This document shows positions 27,435 to 37,171 of a stretch of 64,000 nt of DNA, one piece after another. Under the pieces are notes generated by a model. It was not told the origin of the DNA. It saw only the letters and a program-made list of their open reading frames with translations, and ran no database searches. The DNA is from Vibrio sinaloensis DSM 21326 (GTDB taxonomy: Bacteria > Pseudomonadota > Gammaproteobacteria > Enterobacterales > Vibrionaceae). Location: the NCBI RefSeq assembly GCF_000189275.1, contig NZ_AEVT01000093.1:1-64000 (forward strand). The letters run 5' to 3'. Position numbers and translations under genes: made by a program. Numbering within the stretch: position 1 is the first letter of the stretch; each line of letters starts with the position of its first letter.

Positions 27435-28282
27435 ATGAGTTAAAGCGCACCGAGCAATTTAAGCAATCACTCGCTGAAGTTACTCGTCGAGATCAAGTGT
27501 TCTCGTTTCTTAAGCCGGACGTTCACCCATTGATTGATACCAGACACAACATCTTGCTCTATGTGGAAGGGGTGAATAAAACCTTTGATGGGTTCAAAGC
27601 GATTAACGATCTCAATCTGTACATCCGTGAAGGAGAGCTTAGATGCATCATTGGCCCAAATGGAGCCGGGAAAACCACCATGATGGACATCATCACGGGT
27701 AAGACGAAACCGGACACTGGTGAGGTTTGGCTCGGCTCGAACCTCAACTTACTTAATATGAATGAAGCCGAGATCGCCAATGCGGGAATTGGCCGTAAGT
27801 TTCAAAAGCCGACGGTAATCGAGTGCTTAACAGTGTGGGAAAACCTCGAACTGGCGATGTCGGGCGTGCGTTCAGTGTGGGGTTCGTATGTGGCGAAGAT
27901 GACAGGAGAGCAAAAAGATAAGCTCGAATCGGTGCTGAGTTTAATTCATCTGCAAGACCAGCAAACGCTGCTGGCCGGCAACCTTTCTCACGGCCAAAAA
28001 CAGTGGTTAGAGATAGGAATGCTGTTGATGCAAAACCCTAAGCTGCTGCTTATTGATGAGCCTGTGGCTGGCATGACCCACCAAGAGATGGATCGTACAT
28101 CTGAGTTACTTAACTCACTAGCTGGTAAACACTCTGTGGTGGTCGTTGAACATGATATGGACTTTGTCCGTTCTATCGCTAGCCATGTCACTGTGCTTCA
28201 TCAGGGGCATGTGTTGGCAGAAGGCAGCATGGATGAGGTTCAAGCGCACCAGCAAGTCAAACAGGTTTATTTGGGGGAATAA
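27431..28282 (+). CDS. urtD: Urea ABC transporter, ATPase UrtD
   Basis: A 283-residue ABC ATPase. Walker A GPNGAGKTT at about 75-83, signature LSHGQKQWLEIGMLLMQNPKLLLIDEP (signature and Walker B) near 180-206, H-loop VVEHDMDF. About 35 N-terminal residues precede the ATPase core (LNVEGVNKTFDGFKAINDL-like start), as in other UrtD. It pairs with UrtE to drive UrtBC; start overlaps the urtC stop (ATGA). Confidence 0.93.
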   Translation: MNELKRTEQFKQSLAEVTRRDQVFSFLKPDVHPLIDTRHNILLYVEGVNKTFDGFKAINDLNLYIREGELRCIIGPNGAGKTTMMDIITGKTKPDTGEVWLGSNLNLLNMNEAEIANAGIGRKFQKPTVIECLTVWENLELAMSGVRSVWGSYVAKMTGEQKDKLESVLSLIHLQDQQTLLAGNLSHGQKQWLEIGMLLMQNPKLLLIDEPVAGMTHQEMDRTSELLNSLAGKHSVVVVEHDMDFVRSIASHVTVLHQGHVLAEGSMDEVQAHQQVKQVYLGE

Positions 28283-28283
28283 C

Positions 28284-28979
28284 ATGCTATCAATTTCTGG
28301 ATTGAACCAGTTTTACGGTGAGAGCCACACACTTTGGGACTTGGAGATGGAGATCCCCAAAGGAAAATGCACTGTGTTAATGGGGCGTAATGGTGTAGGT
28401 AAGACGACCTTATTGCAATGCATTATGGGGTTGGTCAAAACTGAGAGTGGCGACATCGCCCTTGAAGGCGACTCTATCATCAAAAAAGAAGCCGAAGCTC
28501 GGCCGAGAATGGGGATCGGCTATGTTCCACAAGGTCGTCAAATCTTTCCAATGTTAACTGTGGAAGAAAACTTGCAAGTAGGTTTACCTATCCGAGCAAG
28601 AGGAGACCGTCACATCCCCGAATTTATCTTCGAGCTATTCCCTGTGTTGAAGGAAATGTTGCATCGCAGAGGGGGCGATTTATCGGGTGGGCAGCAGCAA
28701 CAACTGGCTATCGGTCGGGCGCTGGTGATCAACCCTAGCTTGCTGATTTTGGATGAACCGACGGAAGGGATTCAGCCAAACATTGTGCAAGAAATCGGCG
28801 ACATTATTCGCATGTTGAATGAGAAATTTGGACTTACGGTTTTACTGGTGGAGCAAAAACTGCCGTTCGCCCGTAAGGTCGGTGATCAGTTTTGCATCTT
28901 GGATAGAGGGCGCACTGTCGCCCAAGGGGACATGGAAGAGCTGGATAATAGATTGATAAAGGAGTATCTCACCGTATGA
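28284..28979 (+). CDS. urtE: Urea ABC transporter, ATPase UrtE
   Basis: A 231-residue ABC ATPase with Walker A GRNGVGKTT (about 36-44), signature LSGGQQQQLAIGRALVINPSLLILDEPTEGIQPN. Start is the ATG directly after the urtD stop (a longer frame reading into urtD has no ribosome site). Its stop overlaps the ureD start by four bases, linking transporter and urease into one transcript. Confidence 0.93.
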   Translation: MLSISGLNQFYGESHTLWDLEMEIPKGKCTVLMGRNGVGKTTLLQCIMGLVKTESGDIALEGDSIIKKEAEARPRMGIGYVPQGRQIFPMLTVEENLQVGLPIRARGDRHIPEFIFELFPVLKEMLHRRGGDLSGGQQQQLAIGRALVINPSLLILDEPTEGIQPNIVQEIGDIIRMLNEKFGLTVLLVEQKLPFARKVGDQFCILDRGRTVAQGDMEELDNRLIKEYLTV

Positions 28980-29884
28980 TTTGTGAACCTGCCGTTGCGT
29001 TTGATTTAGGTGATAATAATCAGACGCTTAAAAAGAATATCGAGTCTGATGTAGAGAAAGGCTGGAAGGCCATGTTATCGCTTTTGTTTAAAGACAGAGG
29101 GGATAAAACCGTCATCAAAGACCGCCAACAGAAAGGGCCTTTAGCGATTCAGCGCCCTTTGTATCCCGAAGGGAAAACGTGCCATACCTATTTGTTGCAT
29201 CCACCCGGCGGTGTGGTCGGTGGCGACACTCTGCAAATAAGTACGCACGTGGAACAAGGGGCTCATGCCCTGGTCACCACTCCGGGTGCGACTAAGTTTT
29301 ATCGCTCTGAAAAACGCTACGCTCATCAGAAACAGATATTGCATGTTGAAGGTGGTGGTTTACTCGAGTGGTTACCGCAAGAAAACATCTTCTTTCCTGA
29401 CACCCATGCTCGCCTTGATACCGAGATTCATCTTGATCGTGATGCCCTATTTGTGGGCTGGGAAATGCACTGTTTTGGGCGTCCTGCACTAAATGAGGGA
29501 TTTTCCTCCGGACATTTAGTCGGAAAAACAGAGATTTACCGAGATGGAAGAAAAATTTTGACCGAGGGGTTAAATATTTTTGGTGGCGATAAGTCCATGA
29601 TTGAAAAGGGTTTGCTTAATTTCTCTCTTGCGGGAACCTTGTATATTTCTGTCGAAAATGAGGATTTTTTTCAACTGGTACAGAGCTTGCTCTCTAACAT
29701 ACAGCAAGAAGTCGGCACAGAGGACTTGGTGATCGCTGCGACGCAGATAGAAGAATTGGTTGTCGTGAGAGCACTGGGTCGATGGAGTGAGGTGATCTTG
29801 GAGAGCTTTCAACAGGTTTGGCAACAAGCGCGCCAATACTGGACAGGTGAAACTCCTCAGCCCCCAAGGATTTGGGCTACCTAA
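28976..29884 (+). CDS. ureD: Urease accessory protein UreD
   Basis: A 302-residue urease maturation scaffold that binds UreABC and recruits UreF-UreG for nickel and CO2 delivery. Family marks: GWKAMLSLLFKDRGDKTV, PLAIQRPLYPEG (about 55-66), HPPGGVVGGDTLQI (about 75-88) and TTPGATKFYRS (about 104-114). The first 25 or so residues extend beyond the usual start. Overlaps urtE by four bases (ATGA), so translation is coupled. Confidence 0.9.
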   Translation: MICEPAVAFDLGDNNQTLKKNIESDVEKGWKAMLSLLFKDRGDKTVIKDRQQKGPLAIQRPLYPEGKTCHTYLLHPPGGVVGGDTLQISTHVEQGAHALVTTPGATKFYRSEKRYAHQKQILHVEGGGLLEWLPQENIFFPDTHARLDTEIHLDRDALFVGWEMHCFGRPALNEGFSSGHLVGKTEIYRDGRKILTEGLNIFGGDKSMIEKGLLNFSLAGTLYISVENEDFFQLVQSLLSNIQQEVGTEDLVIAATQIEELVVVRALGRWSEVILESFQQVWQQARQYWTGETPQPPRIWAT

Positions 29885-29941
29885 ACTCCATGTTTCTCTT
29901 TGCGCCTTCTCCATCATGTTAAGGGAATAGCAAGGAAACCA

Positions 29942-30244
29942 ATGGAATTATCACCGAGAGAAAAAGACAAACTGTTGATCTTCTGCGCTGGGATGCTGGC
30001 GCAGCAACGAAAAGAGCGAGGGTTAAAGCTTAACTATCCAGAGTCTGTAGCGTTTATTAGCAGTGCCATTCTTGAAGGCGCTCGTGAAGGCAAAACGGTG
30101 TCTGAGCTTATGGACTTTGGACGAACACTTCTTACTGTTGATGACGTTATGGAGGGCGTGCCTTCGATGATTCCTGATGTACAAGTCGAAGCCACCTTTC
30201 CTGATGGGACCAAATTGGTCACCGTTCATGAGCCAATCGTCTAG
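29942..30244 (+). CDS. ureA: Urease gamma subunit
   Basis: A 100-residue structural subunit: [40 protein letters not shown], and [28 protein letters not shown] are diagnostic. The start at 29942 has AAGGAAACC in front; a longer frame from 29900 adds an unconserved 14 residues. Part of the (UreABC)3 trimer that hydrolyses urea to ammonia and carbamate. Confidence 0.95.
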   Translation: MELSPREKDKLLIFCAGMLAQQRKERGLKLNYPESVAFISSAILEGAREGKTVSELMDFGRTLLTVDDVMEGVPSMIPDVQVEATFPDGTKLVTVHEPIV

Positions 30245-30252
30245 GAGATCAT

Positions 30253-30594
30253 ATGTCAGCATCAACAAGCCAATATTCTGGTTTTATTCCCGGTCAAATT
30301 GAATCTGCCCCTGGCGAGATTGAACTCAATGTTGGCCGCGCGACCATCAAGGTCAAAGTGGAAAATATCGGCGATCGACCAGTACAAATCGGCTCGCATT
30401 ATCACTTTTTTGAGGTCAACGATTCACTGCGTTTTGAGCGCGAAGCGTGCAAAGGGTTCCGTCTCAATATCCCTGCTGGCACTGCGACCCGCTTTGAACC
30501 TGGCCAGTCTCGCACGGTTGAGTTGGTTGAGTTTGCTGGTAAGCGAGAGATATACGGGTTCCAAGGTAAGGTCATGGGCAAACTCGCCCAATAA
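30253..30594 (+). CDS. ureB: Urease beta subunit
   Basis: A 113-residue subunit: [58 protein letters not shown] and [17 protein letters not shown] are typical. GGAGAT precedes the ATG, 8 bases after ureA. Separate from ureA, as in Klebsiella, unlike the fused Helicobacter UreA. Confidence 0.95.
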   Translation: MSASTSQYSGFIPGQIESAPGEIELNVGRATIKVKVENIGDRPVQIGSHYHFFEVNDSLRFEREACKGFRLNIPAGTATRFEPGQSRTVELVEFAGKREIYGFQGKVMGKLAQ

Positions 30595-30616
30595 AAAACA
30601 AAGACAAGGATAGGTA

Positions 30617-32320
30617 ATGGCAAGCATTTCTCGTCAGGCATATGCCGAAATGTTTGGGCCAACAGTGGGCGATCGCGTGCGACTCGCAGACACCGAACTG
30701 TGGCTTGAAGTGGAAAAGGATTTCACTGTTTACGGCGACGAAGTTAAATTCGGCGGCGGTAAAGTGATTCGTGATGGTATGGGGCAAAGTCAACGACCAA
30801 GCGCTGAAACGCCAGATTTGGTTATTACCAACGCAGTGGTATTGGATTACTGGGGTATCGTCAAGGCAGACGTAGCAGTTAAAAATGGACGTATTCAAGC
30901 GATAGGCAAAGCGGGCAACCCTGATGTGCAGCCAGAAGTGACGATTGTGATTGGCCCGGGAACAGAGATCTTAGCAGGGGAAGGCTCAATTTTAACCGCG
31001 GGCGGTATCGACTCGCACATTCACTTTATTTGTCCGCAGCAAGTCGAAGAAGCACTGGCTTCAGGTGTCACCACCATGATTGGTGGCGGTACTGGCCCCA
31101 ACACAGGAACCAATGCGACAACGTGTACTCCCGGCCCGTGGAATATGCACCGTATGCTTGAAGCGTTAGATGAGTTTCCAATGAACTTTGGCCTACTCGG
31201 GAAAGGCAACGCTAGCCAGCCAGAAGCGCTAAGAGAGCAGGTCGCGGCGGGGGCGGTAGGATTGAAGCTGCACGAAGATTGGGGCACGACGCCAGCATCA
31301 ATTGACACCTGTTTGTCAGTTGCTGACGAGATGGATGTTCAGGTCGCGATTCATACCGATACGCTGAATGAGTCAGGGTTTGTAGAATCGACGTTAGGTG
31401 CGATTGGCGATCGCGTGATTCATACCTATCACACCGAAGGAGCAGGTGGTGGGCACGCACCGGATATTATTCGCGCTGCGGGTGAATCCAATGTTCTGCC
31501 ATCGTCGACCAATCCAACTCGTCCTTACACGGTCAATACGGTTGATGAGCACCTCGATATGTTGATGGTGTGTCACCATTTGTCGCCTTCTATTGCTGAA
31601 GATGTGGCATTTGCCGAGTCTCGAATTCGCCGCGAAACCATCGCCGCCGAAGACATTCTGCACGATCTCGGTGCCTTCTCTATGATTGCCTCAGATTCAC
31701 AGGCAATGGGGCGTGTGGGCGAAGTGATTACTCGCACTTGGCAAACGGCGCACAAAATGAAAGTGCAGCGCGGCAGCTTAAAAGAAGATTCCTCCTACAG
31801 CGACAACTTTCGACTCAAACGCTACATCGCTAAGTACACCATTAATCCGGCGATTACTCACGGTATGGCGCATGAAATTGGCTCAATTGAAGTGGGTAAG
31901 CTTGCCGACCTCGTGTTGTGGAAGCCCGCTTTCTTTGGTGTTAAGCCGAGCGTGATTCTTAAAGGTGGCATGATAGCCATGGCACCGATGGGTGACCCGA
32001 ATGCTTCGATACCAACCCCTCAGCCAGTGCATTATCGCAGTATGTTTGGCAGCTATGGTAAAGCATCACAAAACACTTCCATGTTGTTTGTTTCCCAAGC
32101 GGCTGAGCAAGCAGGTATAGCAAGTGAGCTTGGTCTTGGTAGCCAAATAGGGGTTGTCAGCCATTGCAGAGATATCAGTAAAGCCGACATGAAGCTCAAC
32201 GACTGGCAGCCGAACATCGAAGTGGATTCACAAACCTACCAAGTTCGCGCTGATGGGGAGCTGTTGGTGTGTGAACCTGCTGACGTGTTACCCATGGCAC
32301 AAAAGTACTTCTTGTTTTAA
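30617..32320 (+). CDS. ureC: Urease alpha subunit
   Basis: The 567-residue catalytic subunit with both Ni ions. All ligands are present in the standard numbering: His134 and His136 (IDSHIHF), carbamylated Lys217 (VGLKLHE), His246 (VQVAIHTD), His272 (IHTYHTEG), Asp360 (MIASD). The flap Cys319 and catalytic His320 are present ([10 protein letters not shown]). The enzyme therefore looks fully active. Starts 22 bases after ureB. Confidence 0.96.
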   Translation: MASISRQAYAEMFGPTVGDRVRLADTELWLEVEKDFTVYGDEVKFGGGKVIRDGMGQSQRPSAETPDLVITNAVVLDYWGIVKADVAVKNGRIQAIGKAGNPDVQPEVTIVIGPGTEILAGEGSILTAGGIDSHIHFICPQQVEEALASGVTTMIGGGTGPNTGTNATTCTPGPWNMHRMLEALDEFPMNFGLLGKGNASQPEALREQVAAGAVGLKLHEDWGTTPASIDTCLSVADEMDVQVAIHTDTLNESGFVESTLGAIGDRVIHTYHTEGAGGGHAPDIIRAAGESNVLPSSTNPTRPYTVNTVDEHLDMLMVCHHLSPSIAEDVAFAESRIRRETIAAEDILHDLGAFSMIASDSQAMGRVGEVITRTWQTAHKMKVQRGSLKEDSSYSDNFRLKRYIAKYTINPAITHGMAHEIGSIEVGKLADLVLWKPAFFGVKPSVILKGGMIAMAPMGDPNASIPTPQPVHYRSMFGSYGKASQNTSMLFVSQAAEQAGIASELGLGSQIGVVSHCRDISKADMKLNDWQPNIEVDSQTYQVRADGELLVCEPADVLPMAQKYFLF

Positions 32321-32389
32321 CGCTACAACGAAAATAGCTAACCAGTAAACGAATGATTGAATGAGAAAACGAACTGATAAGGAGATGAG

Positions 32390-32842
32390 ATGATCGAACT
32401 TACCGAAATCAGCAAAGAAATTTGTACTAAACCTAATGCGTTTCTGAGCTTGCCAATAGATAGCCGAATTAAGAGCCGACTTAAAGTTGAGCTAGATGAT
32501 GGTCGTGAAGCGGGCTTGTTTCTGCCGCGTGGACACATTTTGCGTGGCGGTGAGCAACTTAAAAGCCAATGCGGCATGATCGTCGAAATCAAAGCTGCGC
32601 CGGAAAAGGTCTCGACGGTCTACTGCAGCGATCTGCATTTACTGACGCGCGTGGCGTATCACCTTGGTAATCGGCATGTACCGCTGCAAGTGGAATTTGG
32701 CTGGGTCCGTTACCAGCACGACCATGTGCTAGACGAAATGGTCCAAGGTTTGGGTGCAAAAGTCACCACAGAAGACGCGTCATTTGAACCAGAAAGTGGC
32801 GCTTATGGTGGCCGCTCTGGTGGGCATCATCACCATCACTAA
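32390..32842 (+). CDS. ureE: Urease accessory nickel metallochaperone UreE
   Basis: A 150-residue UreE that hands Ni to the UreG dimer. N-terminal peptide-binding domain, then the metal-binding part with YHLGNRHVPLQVEFGW and RYQHDHVLDEMVQGLG. The C-terminus ends GGHHHHH, five His in a row, a natural Ni-binding tail. Preceded by AAGGAGATGAG; 69 bases after ureC. Confidence 0.94.
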   Translation: MIELTEISKEICTKPNAFLSLPIDSRIKSRLKVELDDGREAGLFLPRGHILRGGEQLKSQCGMIVEIKAAPEKVSTVYCSDLHLLTRVAYHLGNRHVPLQVEFGWVRYQHDHVLDEMVQGLGAKVTTEDASFEPESGAYGGRSGGHHHHH

Positions 32843-32881
32843 TCACACTCAAATTAAAGCAATAACAACAAGGAAGTTATC

Positions 32882-33445
32882 ATGAAAAAAACACAACAAT
32901 TGGCTGCATTCACCTCTTTGGCTCTTCTTTCATCTTCGGCTATGGCGCATCCCGGTCATGAAACTGGGTCATTCTCCGCAGGTTTAACTCATCCAGTGAC
33001 TGGGTTTGATCACCTGGTTATGTTGGTCGCATTCGGTATTTTAGTGGCGTGTGTCCAGACTTCGGCTGTGCGTAAAATGGGGTTAGTGCTGAGTGCACTT
33101 GCCTCTTTGTTAGTCGGCCTCGCTGCTGGGCAGGTGTTTGGCGGCTTTAATGGCGTCGAGCTTGCGATAGGGGCTTCGCTGTTTGTCGTGAGCGGCGCAA
33201 TCTGGCAAGCCTTCCACGCTTCAAAAGATATGCTGCGTTTGGCGCTGACTTTATGTGTTGGCTTAGTGTTTTTCCACGGTTATGCACACGGTGTTGAAGC
33301 GCAAGGCGCAATCTCTTCGTTTGCCGCGGGTATGACTGTCAGTGCAGCGGCACTAATGGTTCTTGGCTTGCAGTTTGGTCGAGCACTTTCAAGCCCTTGG
33401 CTCTCTGTCGGTGTTGCCTCAGTTAGCGCCCTCGTCATCCTGTAA
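32882..33445 (+). CDS. ureJ: HupE/UreJ nickel permease
   Basis: A 187-residue membrane protein with about six hydrophobic segments and a signal-like N-terminus. The family signature is present as AHPGHETGSF...GLTHPVTGFDHLVMLVAFG (His, Asp-His of the HupE/UreJ motif), and a second His cluster HGYAHGVEAQG. It probably carries nickel into the cell for urease. Sits between ureE and ureF, overlapping the frame of ureF upstream but not the true ureF start. Confidence 0.88.
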   Translation: MKKTQQLAAFTSLALLSSSAMAHPGHETGSFSAGLTHPVTGFDHLVMLVAFGILVACVQTSAVRKMGLVLSALASLLVGLAAGQVFGGFNGVELAIGASLFVVSGAIWQAFHASKDMLRLALTLCVGLVFFHGYAHGVEAQGAISSFAAGMTVSAAALMVLGLQFGRALSSPWLSVGVASVSALVIL

Positions 33446-33455
33446 ACCTTTGCCT

Positions 33456-34145
33456 ATGTCTTATCAAAATAGGCCAAGCGATCTGGCGTTGTATCGGCTG
33501 TTTCAGTTAATAAGCCCCTCTCTTCCCATCGGAGGTTTTACTTATTCGCAAGGTTTGGAGTGGGCGGTTGAGGCGCAGTGGGTATCGGATCGTGCTTCAA
33601 TGCAAGATTGGCTCGATAACATGTTGATGAACAGTGTCGCGACACTCGAGCTGCCAATCCTTGAACGTTATGCCCAAGCGCTGAAAAGTAATAACAAGCA
33701 ACAGTTAGTTGCGCTGAGTGACTTGCTCTACAGCAGTCGAGAAACCAAAGAACTCAGAGCCGAAGAGAAGCAGCGTGGGCAAGCGCTGTATACCTTACTC
33801 AAACAGCTTGATATCTATCATGACTGTTTTGATTGTGCCGATAGCAAGCCAAATCAGTTACTCGGGCTTTGCGTCGCTGCGCAGCATTGGGATATAGAAA
33901 TTGAGCAGCTCAAACAAGGCTATTTGTGGAGCTGGGCTGAGAATCTGATTATGGCGGGGGTCAAGCTCGTGCCTTTAGGTCAAACAGACGGGCAACGTGC
34001 TTTGATTCAACTCAGTGAGCGGTTTCCCCAAGCGTTAGGTAGAGCCAGAACGATTGAAGATTGGATGATCGGCAGCTTTACTCCATCAATCTCAATTGCC
34101 AGCAGTTTGCATGAAACTCAGTACACTCGGCTGTTTCGCTCTTAG
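33456..34145 (+). CDS. ureF: Urease accessory protein UreF
   Basis: A 229-residue all-helical maturation factor that activates UreG GTPase function on the UreD-apourease complex. Family marks: LFQLISPSLPIGGFTYSQGLEWAVE (about 14-37), SRETKELRAEEKQRG and SWAENLIMAGVKLVPLGQTDGQRAL. Start at the ATG at 33456; the frame upstream (from 33363) lies inside ureJ and is not conserved. No strong ribosome site; probably translated by coupling to ureJ. Confidence 0.93.
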   Translation: MSYQNRPSDLALYRLFQLISPSLPIGGFTYSQGLEWAVEAQWVSDRASMQDWLDNMLMNSVATLELPILERYAQALKSNNKQQLVALSDLLYSSRETKELRAEEKQRGQALYTLLKQLDIYHDCFDCADSKPNQLLGLCVAAQHWDIEIEQLKQGYLWSWAENLIMAGVKLVPLGQTDGQRALIQLSERFPQALGRARTIEDWMIGSFTPSISIASSLHETQYTRLFRS

Positions 34146-34180
34146 CGAAGTAGCAAGCAAAGAATTAGAAGGACTTAATA

Positions 34181-34804
34181 ATGGAAAGTTACAAACAACC
34201 TTTACGCGTCGGTATTGGCGGCCCCGTAGGATCGGGTAAAACAGCACTGCTTGAGGTGCTGTGTAAAGCGATCAGAGACAAACTCAATATCGCGGTTGTA
34301 ACCAATGATATTTATACCCAAGAAGATGCCAAAATCCTTACCCGGGCTGAAGCGTTAGAGCCGGATCGTATTATTGGTGTTGAAACGGGAGGTTGCCCAC
34401 ATACCGCCATTCGTGAAGATGCATCGATGAACTTAGCGGCGGTTGAAGAGCTGGCAAAACGTCACAAAAATCTCGATGTGGTGTTTGTCGAAAGCGGTGG
34501 CGATAACCTGAGTGCGACCTTTAGCCCAGAGCTGGCGGATCTGACCATTTACGTGATTGACGTGGCGGAAGGGGAAAAGATCCCGCGTAAAGGTGGCCCG
34601 GGGATTACTCGCTCAGATTTGCTGATCATTAATAAGATCGATTTGGCCCCATACGTTGGGGCGTCACTGGAAGTGATGGAGCAAGATACCCAGCGGATGC
34701 GTCCAACTAAACCTTTTGTGTTCACCAACCTAAAGGAGAGCAAAGGGCTAGACACCATCATCGATTTTATTGTCACTCAAGGTATGTTAACGATGAAAGG
34801 CTAA
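34181..34804 (+). CDS. ureG: Urease accessory GTPase UreG
   Basis: A 207-residue SIMIBI GTPase delivering nickel. P-loop [15 protein letters not shown] (about 11-25), the nickel motif [15 protein letters not shown] with CPH (about 72-74), and NKIDL specificity motif. Last gene of the urease operon; strong terminator follows. Confidence 0.96.
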   Translation: MESYKQPLRVGIGGPVGSGKTALLEVLCKAIRDKLNIAVVTNDIYTQEDAKILTRAEALEPDRIIGVETGGCPHTAIREDASMNLAAVEELAKRHKNLDVVFVESGGDNLSATFSPELADLTIYVIDVAEGEKIPRKGGPGITRSDLLIINKIDLAPYVGASLEVMEQDTQRMRPTKPFVFTNLKESKGLDTIIDFIVTQGMLTMKG

Positions 34805-34818
34805 ACTTCTCTATTGGC

Positions 34819-34846
34819 AAAAGGCACCGAACTCGGTGCCTTTTTT
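34819..34846 (+). terminator. Terminator of the urt-ure operon
   Basis: AAAAGGCACCG (34819-34829), 4-base loop, CGGTGCC (34834-34840), six T, 15 bases after the ureG stop. Confidence 0.9.
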
Positions 34847-34949
34847 GATCTTGGTGTAATCCAAGTTATTGGTTTTACCAGTTATTTATAAATTGTACTG
34901 AGCGTTTTATAAATATATGTTAAAGCGATAATAAAAGGAGGAAACCTTT

Positions 34950-35423
34950 ATGCCGATCAATGGAATTTGTCATGACTTCGCCTTCACTCGCTGTTTTCCT
35001 GTTGAAAGTAAAGACAGAACACCCAATGCGAAGGAGAGTGCCGATCTCTGGCGCATCTTGCGCACCAAAATGAAACTGATTAACCCGCACGATATCGATA
35101 CGTTACAACCTGGTGTGTTAACCGTAACTAACGCGACAGGTCATCCTACTTATACGCCTCACTCTTATTATGTTGGTGAAGGACATATTCTCTACAGTAC
35201 GAACGACCCGTTTTTTGACAAAGTGGAAAAAAGCAAAGTGAATGTCAGTACTGAACACGGTGTGGGTGCAGTGACTTACTCGTTGGCAACGCTTAAAGCG
35301 GCATTAAACAATGTTTCTCACGGACCAAATGGTGCTTCAGCTCGCATTGGGACAGATAACCGAGATCTGCAATTCTACTGGTGTTCGACGGCAATTGCTC
35401 GCTTAGGTTGGTGGGCACAATAA
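34950..35423 (+). CDS. Unrecognised 157-residue protein after the urease operon
   Basis: I do not recognise this protein. It has no signal peptide or membrane segment. It is rich in polar and small residues, with GICHDFAFTRCFPVES at the start, the stretch YVGEGHILYSTNDPFFDKVE in the middle and GVGAVTYSLATLKAALNNVS in the C-terminal half, ending TAIARLGWWAQ. Two Cys (residues 7 and 15) and one late Cys are present. An AGGAGGAA ribosome site lies 6-8 bases before the ATG and the upstream region (34862-34949) is AT-rich with no gene, so it is probably transcribed on its own. It stands between the urease operon and the xanthine permease, which suggests but does not show a role in purine or nickel metabolism. 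Confidence 0.6.
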   Translation: MPINGICHDFAFTRCFPVESKDRTPNAKESADLWRILRTKMKLINPHDIDTLQPGVLTVTNATGHPTYTPHSYYVGEGHILYSTNDPFFDKVEKSKVNVSTEHGVGAVTYSLATLKAALNNVSHGPNGASARIGTDNRDLQFYWCSTAIARLGWWAQ

Positions 35424-35428
35424 GAATA

Positions 35429-35465
35429 GCTGCCCTCAATGATTGTGAGGGCAGCGTCTCTTTTT
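35429..35465 (+). terminator. Terminator after the unrecognised gene
   Basis: 10-bp perfect stem GCTGCCCTCA (35429-35438) / TGAGGGCAGC (35446-35455), 7-base loop, then GTCTCTTTTT. It stops the plus-strand gene and faces the end of the permease gene on the minus strand. Confidence 0.75.
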
Positions 35466-36837
35466 AGCTATCTGCTACGGCAATTGACGGTTGTTTGCTC
35501 GGTGTCTGACGTTTGAACACGGCCAGTAGTGACGTCATGGTAAGTGCCGTGATACCTGCTAGTGTCACCGGTGAGCCGAAGATGCTTTGCACTAGCTTAG
35601 GGCTCTGGCTGAGTAGGTCAGGGACCAACATCACTCCAAGGCCAAAACCAAATGACAAAGCAATTGTCATTATCTTCTCTCGATTCAAGGTTTCGCTGGC
35701 GATGATCTTGATGCCAGCTGCCGCAACCGTGCCGAACATAACGAGTGTTGCACCGCCCAACACAGGCTTTGGAATCGTCATTAGTAATGCGCCTAATATT
35801 GGAAACAAACCCAGTACAAACAAGATAGCGGCGATAAAATACCCTACATGGCGACTGGCGATTCCGGTTAAGTGAATCACGCCGTTGTTTTGGCTGAAGG
35901 TGGTATTTGGGAAGGTATTAAAAGTCGCGGCGATCAGAGAGTTGACGCCATCACCCAACACACCCGCTTTCAAGCGTTGTAAATAGCCAGAACCCGATAC
36001 CTCTTGTTTGGAGAACATACAGTTTGCTGTGATGTCACCGGTCGATTCAATGGCTGTGATTAGGTAAATAAACCCAATAGGTAGAAACACTTGCCAGTCA
36101 AAGCTGAAACCATACTTAAATGGAACAGGCACGCTAAACAATGGTTGACTGGATAGCTCAACCGGAGCAACTTTTCCCATTATTGCCGCCGTAATCCAGC
36201 CAATGATAAGGCCAACAAGGATAGACGACAGACGAACCCAAGTGTGACGGCTTAGGTTCATGATGACAATAGTCGCAAGCACGAGTCCACCTAGCATCAA
36301 GTTTTCTAGGCTGGCGAAATCCGGTGCATTAAATCCCCCCGCCAAATCTGTTACACCTACTTTTATTAAGTAGATGCCAATGGTGGTAATGACGATGCCT
36401 GTCACAATCGGTGTGATGACCGTTTTTAATTTATCGATCAGCTGGGAAAGGAAGATTTCGACAAATGCCCCGAGGAAACAAACGCCGAAAACAACCGCCA
36501 GAATCTCTTCTGCACTTCCACCACGTCCTTTAACTAAAAAGCCGCCAGCGAGAATTGAACCTAGAAAGGCAAAACTGGTTCCTTGAACACAAATGAGCCC
36601 AGCGCCGATTGGTCCCACTCGTTTTGCTTGAATAAACGTACCGACCCCAGACACCATCAACGCCATACTGATCAGATAGGGAACATGCTCAGCTAAGCCT
36701 AGTGCAGAACCAATAATCAATGTTGGGGTTATGATACCGACGAAACTCGCCAGTACATGTTGTATAGCAGCCCATGTTGCGGCTTTCGGTTCGGGTCTAT
36801 CATCAAGTGCATAGATTAAGTCGGAATCCTTTTCCAT
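35464..36837 (-). CDS. Xanthine permease (NCS2/NAT family, XanP/XanQ-like)
   Basis: A 457-residue inner membrane proton symporter. NAT signatures: QNNGVIHLTGIASRHVGYF (about 300-318) and FIYLITAIESTGDITANC (about 250-267), both of the xanthine branch; QNNG rather than the QNVG of the 12765 permease. I use the ATG at 36837, preceded by AAAGGAGAAC; the open frame extends to 36918 without a ribosome site. A perfect TTGTATACAA box lies 24 bases upstream, so it should be controlled with the rest of the island. Divergent from the molybdopterin-fold/histidine-kinase pair. Confidence 0.85.
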   Translation of the reverse strand: MEKDSDLIYALDDRPEPKAATWAAIQHVLASFVGIITPTLIIGSALGLAEHVPYLISMALMVSGVGTFIQAKRVGPIGAGLICVQGTSFAFLGSILAGGFLVKGRGGSAEEILAVVFGVCFLGAFVEIFLSQLIDKLKTVITPIVTGIVITTIGIYLIKVGVTDLAGGFNAPDFASLENLMLGGLVLATIVIMNLSRHTWVRLSSILVGLIIGWITAAIMGKVAPVELSSQPLFSVPVPFKYGFSFDWQVFLPIGFIYLITAIESTGDITANCMFSKQEVSGSGYLQRLKAGVLGDGVNSLIAATFNTFPNTTFSQNNGVIHLTGIASRHVGYFIAAILFVLGLFPILGALLMTIPKPVLGGATLVMFGTVAAAGIKIIASETLNREKIMTIALSFGFGLGVMLVPDLLSQSPKLVQSIFGSPVTLAGITALTMTSLLAVFKRQTPSKQPSIAVADS

Positions 36838-36860
36838 TGTGTTCTCCTTTGTATTGGTGT

Positions 36861-36870
36861 TTGTATACAA
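36861..36870. promoter_or_regulatory. GntR-type operator upstream of the xanthine permease
   Basis: TTGTATACAA, perfect palindrome, 24 bases upstream of the permease ATG at 36837. Same motif as before uraH, puuE, xdhA and the gntR gene. Confidence 0.72.
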
Positions 36871-37171
36871 TAAGTTGATTTTAAATGAGCAATCTATATG
36901 CCAATAAATTAAACACATAAATTCAGCTACTTATGAAAATCAACCAAGTGGAAAGACGTGAGAGTGCACCGTAAACGCTCATATTGGGGGGTGTTGGTGC
37001 AGAGAAGTCGCCTACCTGTAGAGCTGAGATACTCATTGAGATATTTGTCAGCGATTCAACGACATACTGAGCGGTATTTGCTTCAACTGGTCATTCTTTG
37101 TCTATACTCAACTCACACCATTGATCGCTTGAATGCTTTTTCATTGACTAAATTTTGTAACTGAGGTTTTT
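36871..37171. other. Divergent promoter region of permease and sensor pair
   Basis: About 300 bases without a gene. A TATACT at 37103-37108 with a TTGCTT 19 bases before it is a weak candidate -10/-35 for the plus-strand pair. I see no further TTGTATACAA box. Confidence 0.4.

Noticed and set aside
28146..28283. Longer urtE start inside urtD
   Set aside because: It overlaps 137 bases of urtD, adds unconserved residues; the ATG at 28284 directly follows the urtD stop.
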